64,000 nucleotides of DNA. Origin: Achromobacter seleniivolatilans. GTDB lineage: Bacteria > Pseudomonadota > Gammaproteobacteria > Burkholderiales > Burkholderiaceae_B. The notes under the pieces are model-generated. The model had not been told where the DNA came from and made no database searches. It saw nothing but the letters and a program-made list of their open reading frames with translations. Shown piece after piece: positions 54,140 through 63,345 of this stretch; the first letter of the stretch is position 1; each line of letters starts with the position of its first letter. Both the position numbers and the translations under genes were made by a program. The DNA lies in the NCBI RefSeq assembly GCF_030864005.1, contig NZ_CP132976.1:5146001-5210000 (forward strand), given 5' to 3'.

Positions 54140-55609
54140 ATGAAGCGTGTCCTGGGCACCCTCTATATCCTGGGCCTGACCATGGTGATGTTTGCGCTCA
54201 CCATGCTCATCCCCCTGGTTGTCGCCTATGTGGGCGGCGATGCGGCGCGCCAAGCCTTCCTGAACGGCTTCCTGATTTCAGTCGGCATCGGGGGCGGGTT
54301 GGCCGCGTTGACGCGGCGCAGCCGCTGCGAGCTGCGCGCGCGTGACGGGTTTGTGCTGGTGTCAGCTGTCTGGGCCGGCCTGCCGTTGCTGGCGGCCATT
54401 CCGCTGCTGCTGTATTTCCACGGAGCAGGGCTGCCGCTGTCTTTCACCGGCGCTTACTTCGAAGCCATGTCCGGCCTGACGACCACCGGCGCCACCGTGC
54501 TGACCAACCTGGATGCCTTGCCCGCGTCCATCAATCTGTGGCGGGCCACGCTGATCTGGATCGGCGGCATGGGGATTCTGGTGCTGGCGGTGGCGATTCT
54601 GCCCCTGCTGGGGGTGGGCGGCCATCAGGTTGTGCGCGCGGAAACGCCAGGGCCAATGAAGGACGAACGGCTGACGCCGCGCATCGCCAGTACCGCCAAG
54701 GCGTTGTACGCGGTGTATTTCGTGTTTTCGATCCTGTGCTTTCTGGCTTATCGGGCGGCCGGGCTGTCCTGGTTCGAGGCCTGGTGCCACATGGCGACCA
54801 CGATGGGGCTGGGCGGCTTTTCCACCTGGGACGACGGGTTCGCCCATTTCGATTCGGTGGCCGTTGAAATGGTGGCCATGGTGTTCATGCTGATCGCCGG
54901 CATCAACTTCGCCACGCACTTCAATGCGTTCCGCCAGCGTAGCCCCCGCGCCTATGTGCGGTGTCCGGAAGCCATCCCTTATCTGGTCATTGTGCTGGGG
55001 GTCGGGCTGGTCATTTCCGTCTTCCTGTACGTGAAAGGGGTCTATGCCGAGCCCCTGGAAGCCTTGCGCTACGGCATGTTCAACACGATCTCGATGGCGA
55101 CCACGACGGGTTACGCCAACACGGACTTTGCGCAGTGGCCATTGTTTGCGCCCCTGACCATGTTGTTGCTGTCCGGATTTGCGACGTCTGCTGGTTCCAC
55201 CGGCGGCGGGATCAAGATGATCCGGGCCATCCTGCTCGTCAAGCAGGCCCGCAACGAGCTGGTAACAATGTTGCATCCGCATGCGGTCAGCCCTGTGCGT
55301 ATCAACGGCCGCGCGGTGGAAACCCGGACCATGTCGTCCGTGCTGGCCTTCATGCTGTTCTATGGGCTGTCTATCGCCGTCTTCACGAGCTTGCTGCTGC
55401 TGTCCGGCCTGGACCCGATTACGGCGTTCTCGGCCGTTTTCGCCAGCGTCAACAACACGGGCCCGGGTCTGGGGCCGGTTGGCCCGATGGGCAATTTCGC
55501 CGTGCTGTCCGATTTCCAGATCTGGGTCTGCACATTCGCGATGCTGATTGGCCGGTTGGAGCTGCTGACCGTTCTGGTGCTGTTCACGCCGATTTTCTGG
55601 CGCAAGTAG
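54140..55609 (+). CDS. trkH: Trk potassium uptake channel TrkH
   Basis: 489 residues, about ten membrane segments in four M1-P-M2 units. The four filter loops are visible: SGLTTTGATVL, MGLGGFSTWDD, TTTGYANTDF and VNNTGPGLGPVG. It imports K+ with TrkA as the gating partner. The final residues are WRK. A palindrome and a short hairpin follow the stop. Confidence 0.95.
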   Translation: MKRVLGTLYILGLTMVMFALTMLIPLVVAYVGGDAARQAFLNGFLISVGIGGGLAALTRRSRCELRARDGFVLVSAVWAGLPLLAAIPLLLYFHGAGLPLSFTGAYFEAMSGLTTTGATVLTNLDALPASINLWRATLIWIGGMGILVLAVAILPLLGVGGHQVVRAETPGPMKDERLTPRIASTAKALYAVYFVFSILCFLAYRAAGLSWFEAWCHMATTMGLGGFSTWDDGFAHFDSVAVEMVAMVFMLIAGINFATHFNAFRQRSPRAYVRCPEAIPYLVIVLGVGLVISVFLYVKGVYAEPLEALRYGMFNTISMATTTGYANTDFAQWPLFAPLTMLLLSGFATSAGSTGGGIKMIRAILLVKQARNELVTMLHPHAVSPVRINGRAVETRTMSSVLAFMLFYGLSIAVFTSLLLLSGLDPITAFSAVFASVNNTGPGLGPVGPMGNFAVLSDFQIWVCTFAMLIGRLELLTVLVLFTPIFWRK

Positions 55610-55983
55610 GGCCGAAAGCAGCGGGCGCTTTTGCCTTGGGCCGATCCAAGCAAAAAGGGCCGCTAGCCCTCATTTTCATAAGGGATAACCCTGATCAGGG
55701 TTATCCCACCCCATCCTGAAAGCCTCATCCAGACTGCCATTCCGGGCGTCGCGGGCCGCTGGGCCCCGCCGTTTCTAAGTTGTAAGCGCTTGCTCACTTT
55801 CTCTCAGAGGGCAAAACCGGATGCTTCGCGATGTTGCACACAAATGTCACGATTTTCAATCGTTTTGCCACAAACCTGCGGCTATTATGCGTTCACAAGC
55901 CGCCGTCTAGTGCCCCCCGGGAAGTTGCCGGGCTTCAAGGTCGAACGGTGCACCCCCTCATCAAACATTCAAAGGAGTCCGAG
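55610..55983 (+). other. 374-bp intergenic region between trkH and ybdK
   Basis: Contains a 26-bp palindrome (55682-55707), a short stem AGGGC/GCCCT before it (about 55658-55672) followed by CATTTTCAT, and a small inverted repeat ACGATT-TTC-AATCGT (55849-55863). A ybdK promoter is expected but no clean consensus pair was found. Confidence 0.5.
55682..55707. repeat. 26-bp perfect palindrome after trkH
   Basis: The half-site GGGATAACCCTGA (55682-55694) is followed directly by its reverse complement to 55707. No T-run follows on the plus strand, so it is either a terminator helped by Rho or a binding site. Confidence 0.6.
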
Positions 55984-57225
55984 ATGGAACAGATCCCGTT
56001 CATTTCGTCGGCCCCCAACACATTGGGCATCGAACTCGAGCTGCAACTGATCGACCCCCGCAGTTTTGACCTTACCGCAGCCTCTGACGAGCTGCTGGCC
56101 CAAATGGCCAACCATCCCATTGCCGACCGCGTTAAACCAGAAATTACGCGGTCCATGATTGAACTGAATTCCTCGGTGCACGAGCACCCGATGGGCCTGC
56201 TGGTTGAAATGCGCGAAATGCGCGACGCGCTTGTCGAAGCCGCCGATGCTGTTGGTGTTTCGGTGGCTGGCGGCGGCGCCCACCCCTTCATGCGTTGGCA
56301 AGAGCGTTCTATCTCGGACACCCCGCGCTTCCAGTACCTGGCCGAAATGTACGGTTACCTGGCGCGTCAATTTACGGTTTTCGGCCAGCACATCCACTTA
56401 GGCGTGAAGAGCGGCGACGACTCGATCAAGCTGCTGCGCCGTCTGTCCCCCTATGTGCCCCACTTTATTGCGCTGTCGGCTTCGTCGCCGTATTGCGAAG
56501 GGGTGGACACCCTGTTTTCGTGCTCGCGCCTGAATGCCGTGAACAGCTTCCCGTTGGCCGGCCATATGCCGCCCGAGGTCAAAGACTGGTATCAGTTCGA
56601 GGCGCATCTTTCCCAATTGCGTGAATACGGTCTGGCCGAAAGCATCAAGGACCTGTATTGGGATATCCGCCCCAAGCCGGAGTTCGGCACGGTGGAAATC
56701 CGCGTTTGCGATACGCCGTTGACGGTGGAGCGCGCCTGCCAGATTGCGGCGTTTGCCCAAGCCTTGGCGGTGCTGCTGATGCGCGAAGATGATCCTAGCG
56801 ACAAAGCCTGGCTGTCCTACCGCAGCAACCACTTCCAGGCCTGCCGCTTTGGCTTGCAGGGCAGCTATGTCACGCCCGATGGCAAGCGCCTGCGCCTGAT
56901 CGACCACCTGCGCGATTTGTTCCAGCGTCTGATGCCGGTGGCTGAAGAACTGGGCACGGGTGACATGATCGCCGCCTTGCGCGACGATGCCGTGCGCAGC
57001 GGCAATGATTCGCGCTGGTTGCGCAGCCAGTTTCACCGCCTGCGCGATCTGCCGCTGGTGGTTGAGGCCATGTCGCAAGCGTGGCGCGGCGAGTCCAAGG
57101 CTGCTGCTCCGGCGGAGCCGACGGCAGTGCTGCGCCGGCGTATCCGGGCTAATTCTGAACCGATGCAGCCCTTGTCGGCGTCTGAACCCGGGGTCAGCGT
57201 CCCGTTGCCGGAACGCCTGCACTAG
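55984..57225 (+). CDS. ybdK: Carboxylate-amine ligase YbdK (glutamate--cysteine ligase family 2)
   Basis: 413 residues from the ATG at 55984, which has an AAAGGAG site; the frame is open to 55831 but the extra part is not conserved. [12 protein letters not shown] near the N-terminus and [13 protein letters not shown] further on are typical. YbdK proteins have weak glutamate-cysteine ligase activity; the real substrate is uncertain. Slightly longer than the E. coli protein (372 aa) through a charged C-terminal tail. Confidence 0.9.
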   Translation: MEQIPFISSAPNTLGIELELQLIDPRSFDLTAASDELLAQMANHPIADRVKPEITRSMIELNSSVHEHPMGLLVEMREMRDALVEAADAVGVSVAGGGAHPFMRWQERSISDTPRFQYLAEMYGYLARQFTVFGQHIHLGVKSGDDSIKLLRRLSPYVPHFIALSASSPYCEGVDTLFSCSRLNAVNSFPLAGHMPPEVKDWYQFEAHLSQLREYGLAESIKDLYWDIRPKPEFGTVEIRVCDTPLTVERACQIAAFAQALAVLLMREDDPSDKAWLSYRSNHFQACRFGLQGSYVTPDGKRLRLIDHLRDLFQRLMPVAEELGTGDMIAALRDDAVRSGNDSRWLRSQFHRLRDLPLVVEAMSQAWRGESKAAAPAEPTAVLRRRIRANSEPMQPLSASEPGVSVPLPERLH

Positions 57226-57255
57226 CCTTGAATGCGTGGTCGGCGGGGCCCCGGA

Positions 57256-58191
57256 TCAGGGGTTCCCGCGGTGCCGCCCACCTATTGCACTGATGGACAG
57301 CCGGGTTTCTCCGGCTACGGTGCGATGTGCGGCGGCACGCCAGGCATGGCCGTAGGCAACTTCAATACTCAAAGGTATCAGACCGTCAGGCCGGCGCTGG
57401 GCTTCCAGCGCGGCGTAGAGACGGGCGCGCCATTCGCGGCCGACCAGCCCGCCGCGCCGCCCTTCAGCCGGGTTGCCACCCAGTGCGCGCACATCTTCCA
57501 GCAGTTTTTCCGGGCTGCGGTAGGTCAAGGTCAGAAGCTCCTGGTCCATGACCGGATCGGCAAAACCGTTTTCCACCAGCAAATCGCCAAAGTCATGCAT
57601 GTCCACAAAGGACGGCGTGGCGGTGCGCAAGCCCGCATCGGTCAGGGCTTGGCGCAGTTCGCGCAATGTGGCTGGCCCCAAACAGGAAAACATCGCCAGC
57701 CCGCCCACCTTCAGAATGCGGCGCCATTCCGCCAGCACGTCGTGCGGCGCGCGGTGCCAGTGCATGGCCAGGTTGGACCACACCAGCTCCAGCGATTCGG
57801 GCGCCAAGCCTGTTTGCGCCAGATCCCCGTTCACAAAAACCGGCGCGGCAGGTCCACGCCGGGCCAGCTTGCCGATCCAGGCGCCCAAGCCCGCCGGCGC
57901 ATGGCGTTTTTTGGCCAAATCCAGCAGCGGTTCACAGTTGTCCAGCCCCGTGTAGGCGGCGTCGGGATAACGTTCCCGCAAAAGCGGCAGGTTGTCGCCC
58001 GCGCCACAGCCCGCGTCCAGCATGGCTTGCGGCTGCACACGGATGTATTGCAGGCGCCCCAGCATGCGGCGGGCCACTTCGCCGTAAAGAAATTGGGCAT
58101 TCGACAGGTCGCCCCGGCGGGCGAATTGCCGGGGAACATCGGCGCTTACGATGGGCAGGGAAGGAGGCGTTGCGGATTCTGGCAGGGACAT
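57256..58191 (-). CDS. SAM methyltransferase, BioC-like
   Basis: 311 residues. Motif I MLDAGCGAGDNLPLL, TGLDNCEPLLDLAKKR as motif II and ESLELVWSNLAMHW as the post-motif are in BioC order, and the N-terminal VPRQFARRGDLSNAQFLYGE resembles the BioC opening. BioC methylates malonyl-ACP to start biotin synthesis. No other bio gene is here, so the assignment stays at family level. It is divergent from comF with 51 bp between. Confidence 0.8.
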   Translation of the reverse strand: MSLPESATPPSLPIVSADVPRQFARRGDLSNAQFLYGEVARRMLGRLQYIRVQPQAMLDAGCGAGDNLPLLRERYPDAAYTGLDNCEPLLDLAKKRHAPAGLGAWIGKLARRGPAAPVFVNGDLAQTGLAPESLELVWSNLAMHWHRAPHDVLAEWRRILKVGGLAMFSCLGPATLRELRQALTDAGLRTATPSFVDMHDFGDLLVENGFADPVMDQELLTLTYRSPEKLLEDVRALGGNPAEGRRGGLVGREWRARLYAALEAQRRPDGLIPLSIEVAYGHAWRAAAHRTVAGETRLSISAIGGRHRGNP

Positions 58192-58242
58192 TTCGGTCGC
58201 GCCCGCGACTTCGCCGCGGGGCGGAGCATGGTTTCATGAGGG

Positions 58243-58992
58243 ATGGCAGACATTATTGCGCATCCCGGCCGCAGGTTCCGATTGTCCCTACTGAGCATGG
58301 GGCGGCGGTGGCTGTCCCGGATCGGCTGCGAGTGCCCCTTGTGCGGCGCCCGTGTAGCGGGGGCAAGGCTGTGCCAGGGGTGTGCAACCGACATTACCGG
58401 CACGCCGCCCGGTATGCAGGCCCGCTGCCGGCGCTGCGCTCTGCGTTTGCCTGCGGGCGCCGCGCATTGCGCGTCCTGTCTTGGGGCGCCCCGCGCCTAT
58501 GCGCGCACGATTGCGGCATTTGACTATGCGCCACCGGCGGACGCCTTGATCCGCATGCTGAAGACTCAGCTACGGCTCAGTATGGCGCCGGTGCTGGCCC
58601 GAGTGCTGGCGGATGCGATGTTGCGGGACGGGGCGCTGCCTACGGGCACGGTGCTGGTGCCCGTGCCCGCCAGCCGGGCGTCGTTGCGCTTGCGCGGCAT
58701 GAATCCTGCGGGCGAGATCGCTCGGGGGCTGGCAGCGGAATTGGGGTTGCCGCTGGTGGGTGACGCGCTGCGGCGACGCCGTGAAACCCCCCGTCAGTCC
58801 TCACTGAACCGCCAGGCCAGGCGGCGGGGCGCGGTCGGCTTGTTCCAGGCGTCGGCGGCTGTGGCAGGGCATCATGTGGCGTTGGTCGATGACGTCATGA
58901 CGACGGGCAGTACCGTTCAGGCCGCGGCTACCGCTTTGCTGGCGGCGGGCGCGGCCAGCGTGACCGTGCTGGTGGTGGCGCGCACACCTTGA
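58243..58992 (+). CDS. comF: ComF family phosphoribosyltransferase-like protein
   Basis: 249 residues. Two zinc-finger-like pairs, CPLCG...CQGC and CRRC...CASC, occupy residues 29-80, and the PRPP loop VALVDDVMTTGSTV is near residue 210. ComF proteins are required for DNA uptake in naturally competent bacteria; their enzymatic role is unclear. Start at ATG 58243; an ATG at residue 19 is possible. With dprA, it is the second competence-type gene in the window. Confidence 0.92.
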   Translation: MADIIAHPGRRFRLSLLSMGRRWLSRIGCECPLCGARVAGARLCQGCATDITGTPPGMQARCRRCALRLPAGAAHCASCLGAPRAYARTIAAFDYAPPADALIRMLKTQLRLSMAPVLARVLADAMLRDGALPTGTVLVPVPASRASLRLRGMNPAGEIARGLAAELGLPLVGDALRRRRETPRQSSLNRQARRRGAVGLFQASAAVAGHHVALVDDVMTTGSTVQAAATALLAAGAASVTVLVVARTP

Positions 58993-59127
58993 TCAGGCGT
59001 GCTTGGCGTTGGGGCGGAGCCCGAACACCTGCACGGGACGGCCGGGGCGGCACGGCGCTAAATCGGCGACAATTCCCCCCAGTGCGGCCACCCTTGCGCC
59101 GCAAGCCGTCTTTGCTCCTTATCCGCC

Positions 59128-59598
59128 ATGTTCCACGTCATCCTCGTCTGCCCCGAGATTCCCCCCAATACCGGCAACGCCATCCGGCTGTGCGCCAATA
59201 CGGGCGCGCAATTGCACTTGGTGCGCCCTTTGGGTTTTGAACTGGACGACGCCCGAATGCGCCGCGCGGGCCTGGACTACCACGAGTGGCAGCCCGTGCG
59301 CGTGCACGATACCTTGCAAGAGGCGCTGGACGATACGGGCGCCGCGCCCTCCAGCATCTACGCGCTGACCACGCACGCGCAACGCAGCGTGGCGGATATC
59401 GGCTTCAAGCCCGGCGATGTGTTTGTGTTTGGCCGGGAGACGGCCGGGCTGTCGGACGAGCATCAGGCGATGTTTCCGCCCCAGCAACGCCTGCGCCTGC
59501 CGATGCGCGCTGGCCAGCGCAGCCTGAACCTGTCCAACGCCGTCGCGGTGACGGTATTCGAAGCCTGGCGTCAACAAGGCTACGAAGGCGGGTCGTAG
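59128..59598 (+). CDS. trmL: tRNA (cytidine(34)-2'-O)-methyltransferase TrmL
   Basis: 156 residues of the SPOUT knotted fold: [18 protein letters not shown] at the N-terminus, [14 protein letters not shown] mid-protein and [16 protein letters not shown] at the C-terminal knot. It methylates the wobble nucleotide of leucine tRNAs. It is a single gene 135 bases after comF. Confidence 0.95.
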   Translation: MFHVILVCPEIPPNTGNAIRLCANTGAQLHLVRPLGFELDDARMRRAGLDYHEWQPVRVHDTLQEALDDTGAAPSSIYALTTHAQRSVADIGFKPGDVFVFGRETAGLSDEHQAMFPPQQRLRLPMRAGQRSLNLSNAVAVTVFEAWRQQGYEGGS

Positions 59599-59640
59599 GA
59601 CGAGGGCAGCGCGGAAGGCCGCCCGCAAGAAACGCGGCAC

Positions 59641-59668
59641 GGCTCGCACGGAACCCGTCCTGCGAGCC
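59641..59668. terminator. Hairpin between convergent trmL and Bug gene
   Basis: GGCTCGCA (59641-59648) and TGCGAGCC (59661-59668) with a 12-base loop, no T-run. Possible shared transcript end. Confidence 0.45.
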
Positions 59669-59702
59669 TGCGGCCTGAGCCGCACGCGTGCCGCCGACTG
59701 CG

Positions 59703-60695
59703 TTAATCCAGCGACAGATTCAGTTTTTCAATCACCTGATCCCATCGCGCTTTCTCATTCTTGATGCGGCTTGTCAGCGCTTCGGGCGTGGACGGGGCGG
59801 GTGTGAAGTACTGCAACGCCAACTGTTTGCGCACCGCTTCGCTGTTGATGACGCGCGCAAGCTCGCTATTGAGCCGTTCGATGATGGGCGCGGGCGTGCC
59901 AGCCGGGGCCAGTACGGCATTCCACGAAATGGCCTCGAAATCGGGGTAACCCTGGGACCCCATGGTCGGGATGCCCGGCAGCGCTTCGCTGGGTTGCAGA
60001 CTGGTCACGGCCAGCAGCTTGACCTTGCCATCGCGGGCTTGAGGCACGGCAATCGCCGGCACCATGAAACCGGCCTGCACGTCGCCGCCAATGATGGCGG
60101 TGATGACCTGCGGGAATCCGGAATAAGGGATGTGCGCCAGGTCCACGCCTGCGCTTTCCTTGAACATTTCCATGGCCAGATGCGCCGAACTGCCCGGGCC
60201 GATCGAACCGTAATTCAGCGAATTGCCGCGGCTTTTGACCAGCTTGACGAAGTCTTGGACGTTATCGACCTGCAAGCTGCCCGGCACGACCAGCACGTTG
60301 GGGCTGGTGCCCACCAGGGAAACCGGCGCCAGATCGCGCAGCGGGTCGTAGCCCAGCGTCTTCTTATATAGCGTGGGTGCGGTAACCAGCGGACCGTTGA
60401 TCGTGTAGAGCAGGGTGTAGCCGTCGGGCTTGGCCTGCGACACGACACGTGTGCCAATGTTGCCGCCTGCACCCGGCTTGTTGTCGATGACGATGGGCTG
60501 GCCCAGCGCTTGCGACAGCGGTTCCGCGATCGTGCGCGCCAGGATGTCGGGCGACGATCCTGGGGGGAAGGGCACGACCATATGGATTGGGTGATCGGGC
60601 CAGTCGGCGTGGGCGGCGGCGGGCAGAATGGCGGCCAGGCTCAGGCACAGGCCGCGCAGCAGCGGGCCGACCCGGAACTTGCGGGTTTGCGTCAT
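59703..60695 (-). CDS. Bug/TctC family periplasmic binding protein
   Basis: 330 residues with a signal peptide (ALPAAAHA-type end near residues 24-31, ILPAAAHADWP) and the family segments HPIHMVVPFPPGSSPDI and IDNKPGAGGNIGTRVV. As with the other Bug gene, no TctAB permease is adjacent. Ligand unknown. It sits 48 bases downstream of gpsA on the same strand and may be read from that transcript. Confidence 0.9.
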   Translation of the reverse strand: MTQTRKFRVGPLLRGLCLSLAAILPAAAHADWPDHPIHMVVPFPPGSSPDILARTIAEPLSQALGQPIVIDNKPGAGGNIGTRVVSQAKPDGYTLLYTINGPLVTAPTLYKKTLGYDPLRDLAPVSLVGTSPNVLVVPGSLQVDNVQDFVKLVKSRGNSLNYGSIGPGSSAHLAMEMFKESAGVDLAHIPYSGFPQVITAIIGGDVQAGFMVPAIAVPQARDGKVKLLAVTSLQPSEALPGIPTMGSQGYPDFEAISWNAVLAPAGTPAPIIERLNSELARVINSEAVRKQLALQYFTPAPSTPEALTSRIKNEKARWDQVIEKLNLSLD

Positions 60696-60743
60696 GAAGG
60701 ATGTCTCCTCGGTGTTGTGCGGGTGATTTGTTTTAGGAGTGGG

Positions 60744-61826
60744 TTAAAGATTGCCGCCCAGCGATTCGTCCAGGTGGCCGTCTGCGTCCGCGCTTTCGTA
60801 TCGCGCGTCGCGAGCCAACAGGGCCGATACCGCTGTCATGGGCGCGACGCCGTCAAACAGCACGGCGCAGACCGCTTCGGTAATGGGCAATTCCACATTG
60901 ATGGCGCGGGCGCGTTCCAGCGCCGCGCGTGCGCAGCGCACGCCTTCGGCAGTAATGCCGCTGGCCAGAATGTCGGGCAGTTTGCGGCCGGCGCCGATTT
61001 CCAGGCCCACGCGCCGGTTGCGCGAGAGCTCGCCGGTGGCGGTCAGCACCAGATCCCCAAGTCCGGTCAGGCCGGCAAAGGTCTCGGCTTGCGCGCCCAG
61101 CGCCACGCCAAAGCGGGTCATCTCGGCGAGTCCGCGAGTAATCAGCGCGGCGCGGGCATTGGTGCCCAGCGCCAGCCCGTCACAGATGCCACAGGCCACC
61201 GCGATCACGTTCTTCAAGGCGCCGCCGACTTCCACACCGACCAGATCGGTGCTGGCGTACACGCGCAGCGCCGCGCCATGGAAGGCGGCCGTCGTGGCGT
61301 CACGCAGCGCGGTGTTGGTACTGGCGACGGTAAGCGCCACGGGCAGGCCCTGCGCGACTTCGCGCGCGAAAGACGGTCCGGACAAGGCGCCACCGGTAGC
61401 GCCAGGCAGCGCCTGGCGCATGATCTCGTGAGGCAGTCTGGCCGTGTCGGCTTCAAAGCCCTTGCAGGTCCAGATGATGGGGGTGTCTTGTAATCCCAGA
61501 GCGGGCAAGCGGCGCGATAGTTCGCCGCAAATGGCCGTCAGTCCGGCCACGGGCACGCCCAGCACGATCAGGCGCCGCGCGCCCTCGTCTTGCAGGCTGC
61601 GCAGCGTAGCGTCGAGATCCGAGGAAATTTTCAGTGCCGCAGGCAAAGCAATGCCGGGCAGGTAGCGCGCGTTCTCTTGCGTGGCGGCCATATCGGCAGC
61701 CTGCGCGGCGTCGCGCGCCCAAAGCAGGGTGGAGTGGCGGCGGCTGGAGGCCGCCGCCAACGCGGTGCCCCAACTTCCCGCACCCAAGACGGCGACGCGC
61801 ATGCGCGGCTCAGCGGGTTTGTTCAT
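60744..61826 (-). CDS. gpsA: Glycerol-3-phosphate dehydrogenase [NAD(P)+]
   Basis: 360 residues. The NAD loop GAGSWG is at 15-20, the catalytic lysine lies in [12 protein letters not shown], and [11 protein letters not shown] and GLGDLVLT are diagnostic. It makes glycerol 3-phosphate for phospholipid synthesis. It follows secB by 15 bases in the run rhodanese-grxC-secB-gpsA. Confidence 0.96.
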   Translation of the reverse strand: MNKPAEPRMRVAVLGAGSWGTALAAASSRRHSTLLWARDAAQAADMAATQENARYLPGIALPAALKISSDLDATLRSLQDEGARRLIVLGVPVAGLTAICGELSRRLPALGLQDTPIIWTCKGFEADTARLPHEIMRQALPGATGGALSGPSFAREVAQGLPVALTVASTNTALRDATTAAFHGAALRVYASTDLVGVEVGGALKNVIAVACGICDGLALGTNARAALITRGLAEMTRFGVALGAQAETFAGLTGLGDLVLTATGELSRNRRVGLEIGAGRKLPDILASGITAEGVRCARAALERARAINVELPITEAVCAVLFDGVAPMTAVSALLARDARYESADADGHLDESLGGNL

Positions 61827-61841
61827 CGGGGCGCGGCGTTA

Positions 61842-62369
61842 TTACTGGCGAGTCGCGCCGGGGGGCAGGATGATGCCCGAGTCGCTGCCGTTGGCGCCGC
61901 TTTGCTGCTGTTGCAGTTCAGCCAGGCGCTGTTCGTACAGGGCTTGGAAGTTGACTTCCGTCAGGTGCAGCGGCGGCATCGAGGTGCGGGTGATGGCATC
62001 GGCGATGTTGGCACGCAGATACGGGTACAGCATCGTCGGGCAAACAATGCCCAGAAGCGGATCAAGCTGATCTTCGGGGATGTTGGATGCTTCGAAAATG
62101 CCAGCTTGCGTGCCTTCAACCAGGTACACAACCTTGTCGCTGATGCGGGTCGTGACGGTGACGGTGACCGTGGTTTCGAACACGGTGTCGGCCAGACGCT
62201 GGCCGCCCACGGTGATGCTCACTTCAACCTGGGGCGCTTCTTGCTCCAGGAAGACGTGGGGCGCGTTCGGCATTTCCAGCGAAAGGTCTTTCAGGTAGAC
62301 GCGTTGCAGATTGAACGAGGGCGCGTCGTTACCGCCTTCTTGCTGGGTGTTTTGGTCTTGATCAGCCAT
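61842..62369 (-). CDS. secB: Protein-export chaperone SecB
   Basis: 175 residues from the ATG at 62369 (MADQDQNTQ); the frame is open upstream over the grxC end. [19 protein letters not shown] and [13 protein letters not shown] are the family signatures. SecB forms a tetramer that holds preproteins for SecA. It follows grxC by 40 bases. Confidence 0.96.
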   Translation of the reverse strand: MADQDQNTQQEGGNDAPSFNLQRVYLKDLSLEMPNAPHVFLEQEAPQVEVSITVGGQRLADTVFETTVTVTVTTRISDKVVYLVEGTQAGIFEASNIPEDQLDPLLGIVCPTMLYPYLRANIADAITRTSMPPLHLTEVNFQALYEQRLAELQQQQSGANGSDSGIILPPGATRQ

Positions 62370-62409
62370 GAGTGTTTCCGTTGGTGGGAGGGGCAAAAAA
62401 GGAAGGCGA

Positions 62410-62667
62410 TTAGCCGTTGAGCAAGGGGGCCAAGCCACCCGAGCGATCCAGGGCCATCAAGTCGTCGCAACCGCCGACGTGGGTATCGCCGATGAAGATT
62501 TGCGGCACGGTGCGCCGGCCGGTGCGTTCGATCATGACATCGCGTTGGGACGGGTCCCGGTCGATCTGGATGATTTCCAGGTCGGCCACGCCGCGCTGCT
62601 CAAGCAGTGCTTTGGCGCGGGCGCAATAGGGACAATAGTCCTTGCTGTACATGACAACTTTATTCAT
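62410..62667 (-). CDS. grxC: Glutaredoxin 3
   Basis: 85 residues. The redox motif C12-PY-C15 follows [27 protein letters not shown] is the glutathione-binding segment. It reduces mixed disulfides using glutathione. It lies 49 bases downstream of the rhodanese gene and upstream of secB, the usual order in related genomes. Confidence 0.96.
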   Translation of the reverse strand: MNKVVMYSKDYCPYCARAKALLEQRGVADLEIIQIDRDPSQRDVMIERTGRRTVPQIFIGDTHVGGCDDLMALDRSGGLAPLLNG

Positions 62668-62716
62668 AGGCGCTCCTCGCGGAATTCAAGAAAAGAGGTA
62701 GGGACGCAACCCCGGC

Positions 62717-63139
62717 TCAACCCTTCTGGGTGACCGGCAGGTTGGCGGCCGACCAGGCGCGCATGCCGCCTTCCAGCGGAACCGCGTCAGCGAAACCTTG
62801 CGTGCGCAGCTTGGTGGCGGCACGGGCGGAATCACGGCCATTGTCGCAAACTACGATCAACGGCTTGTTCTTGGGCAGCGAGGCGGCTTTTTGTTCCAGA
62901 TCGGCGGCGGGCACGCTGCGGGCCTGGGCGATGTGACCGGCTTGGAACTGTTCGGTGGGGCGCACGTCGATCCAGACGGCATTGCGCTGGTTGACCATTT
63001 GAATGGCTTCACCCGTGCTGATGGCCGAGCCCTTGCGGCCTTTGCGCAACGCGGGGATTGCCAGCATCACGCCGGAAATGACCGTGACGGCGACGATGAA
63101 GATGTTGTTTTTATCAAGCAAAAATTGCAAAAGATCCAC
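62717..63139 (-). CDS. Membrane-anchored rhodanese-domain protein
   Basis: 140 residues: one N-terminal membrane helix (about 12-30), then a rhodanese domain with active-site C98 in IVVCDNGRDSAR and the WIDVRPTEQF strand. It may handle sulfur transfer at the membrane. It is the first gene of the minus-strand run. Confidence 0.92.
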   Translation of the reverse strand: MDLLQFLLDKNNIFIVAVTVISGVMLAIPALRKGRKGSAISTGEAIQMVNQRNAVWIDVRPTEQFQAGHIAQARSVPAADLEQKAASLPKNKPLIVVCDNGRDSARAATKLRTQGFADAVPLEGGMRAWSAANLPVTQKG

Positions 63140-63269
63140 GGGGCATCCTGAAATGTGACGATGAGCCTGCTATGGGCCGGTATAGGCCTGGTATGGGCGA
63201 ACCCCTGGCCTGCCGCGAAGCTGCCGCGTCCAGGAAATGGACGGGTGCGCCAGAGCAGAATCAAGGGCA

Positions 63270-63300
63270 AAATCACTCAATTATAAAATGAGCGCATTCT
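63270..63300. promoter_or_regulatory. AT-rich divergent promoter region, rhodanese / gpmA
   Basis: TATAAT is read on the minus strand at 63285-63280, and an overlapping TAAAAT (63284-63289) on the plus strand. The -35 regions are poor for both. The region lies between the divergent start codons at 63139 and 63346. Confidence 0.4.
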
Positions 63301-63345
63301 TTAACCATCCCCTAACTTTAACCCGCGCTGCCAGCGTGCCAAACC

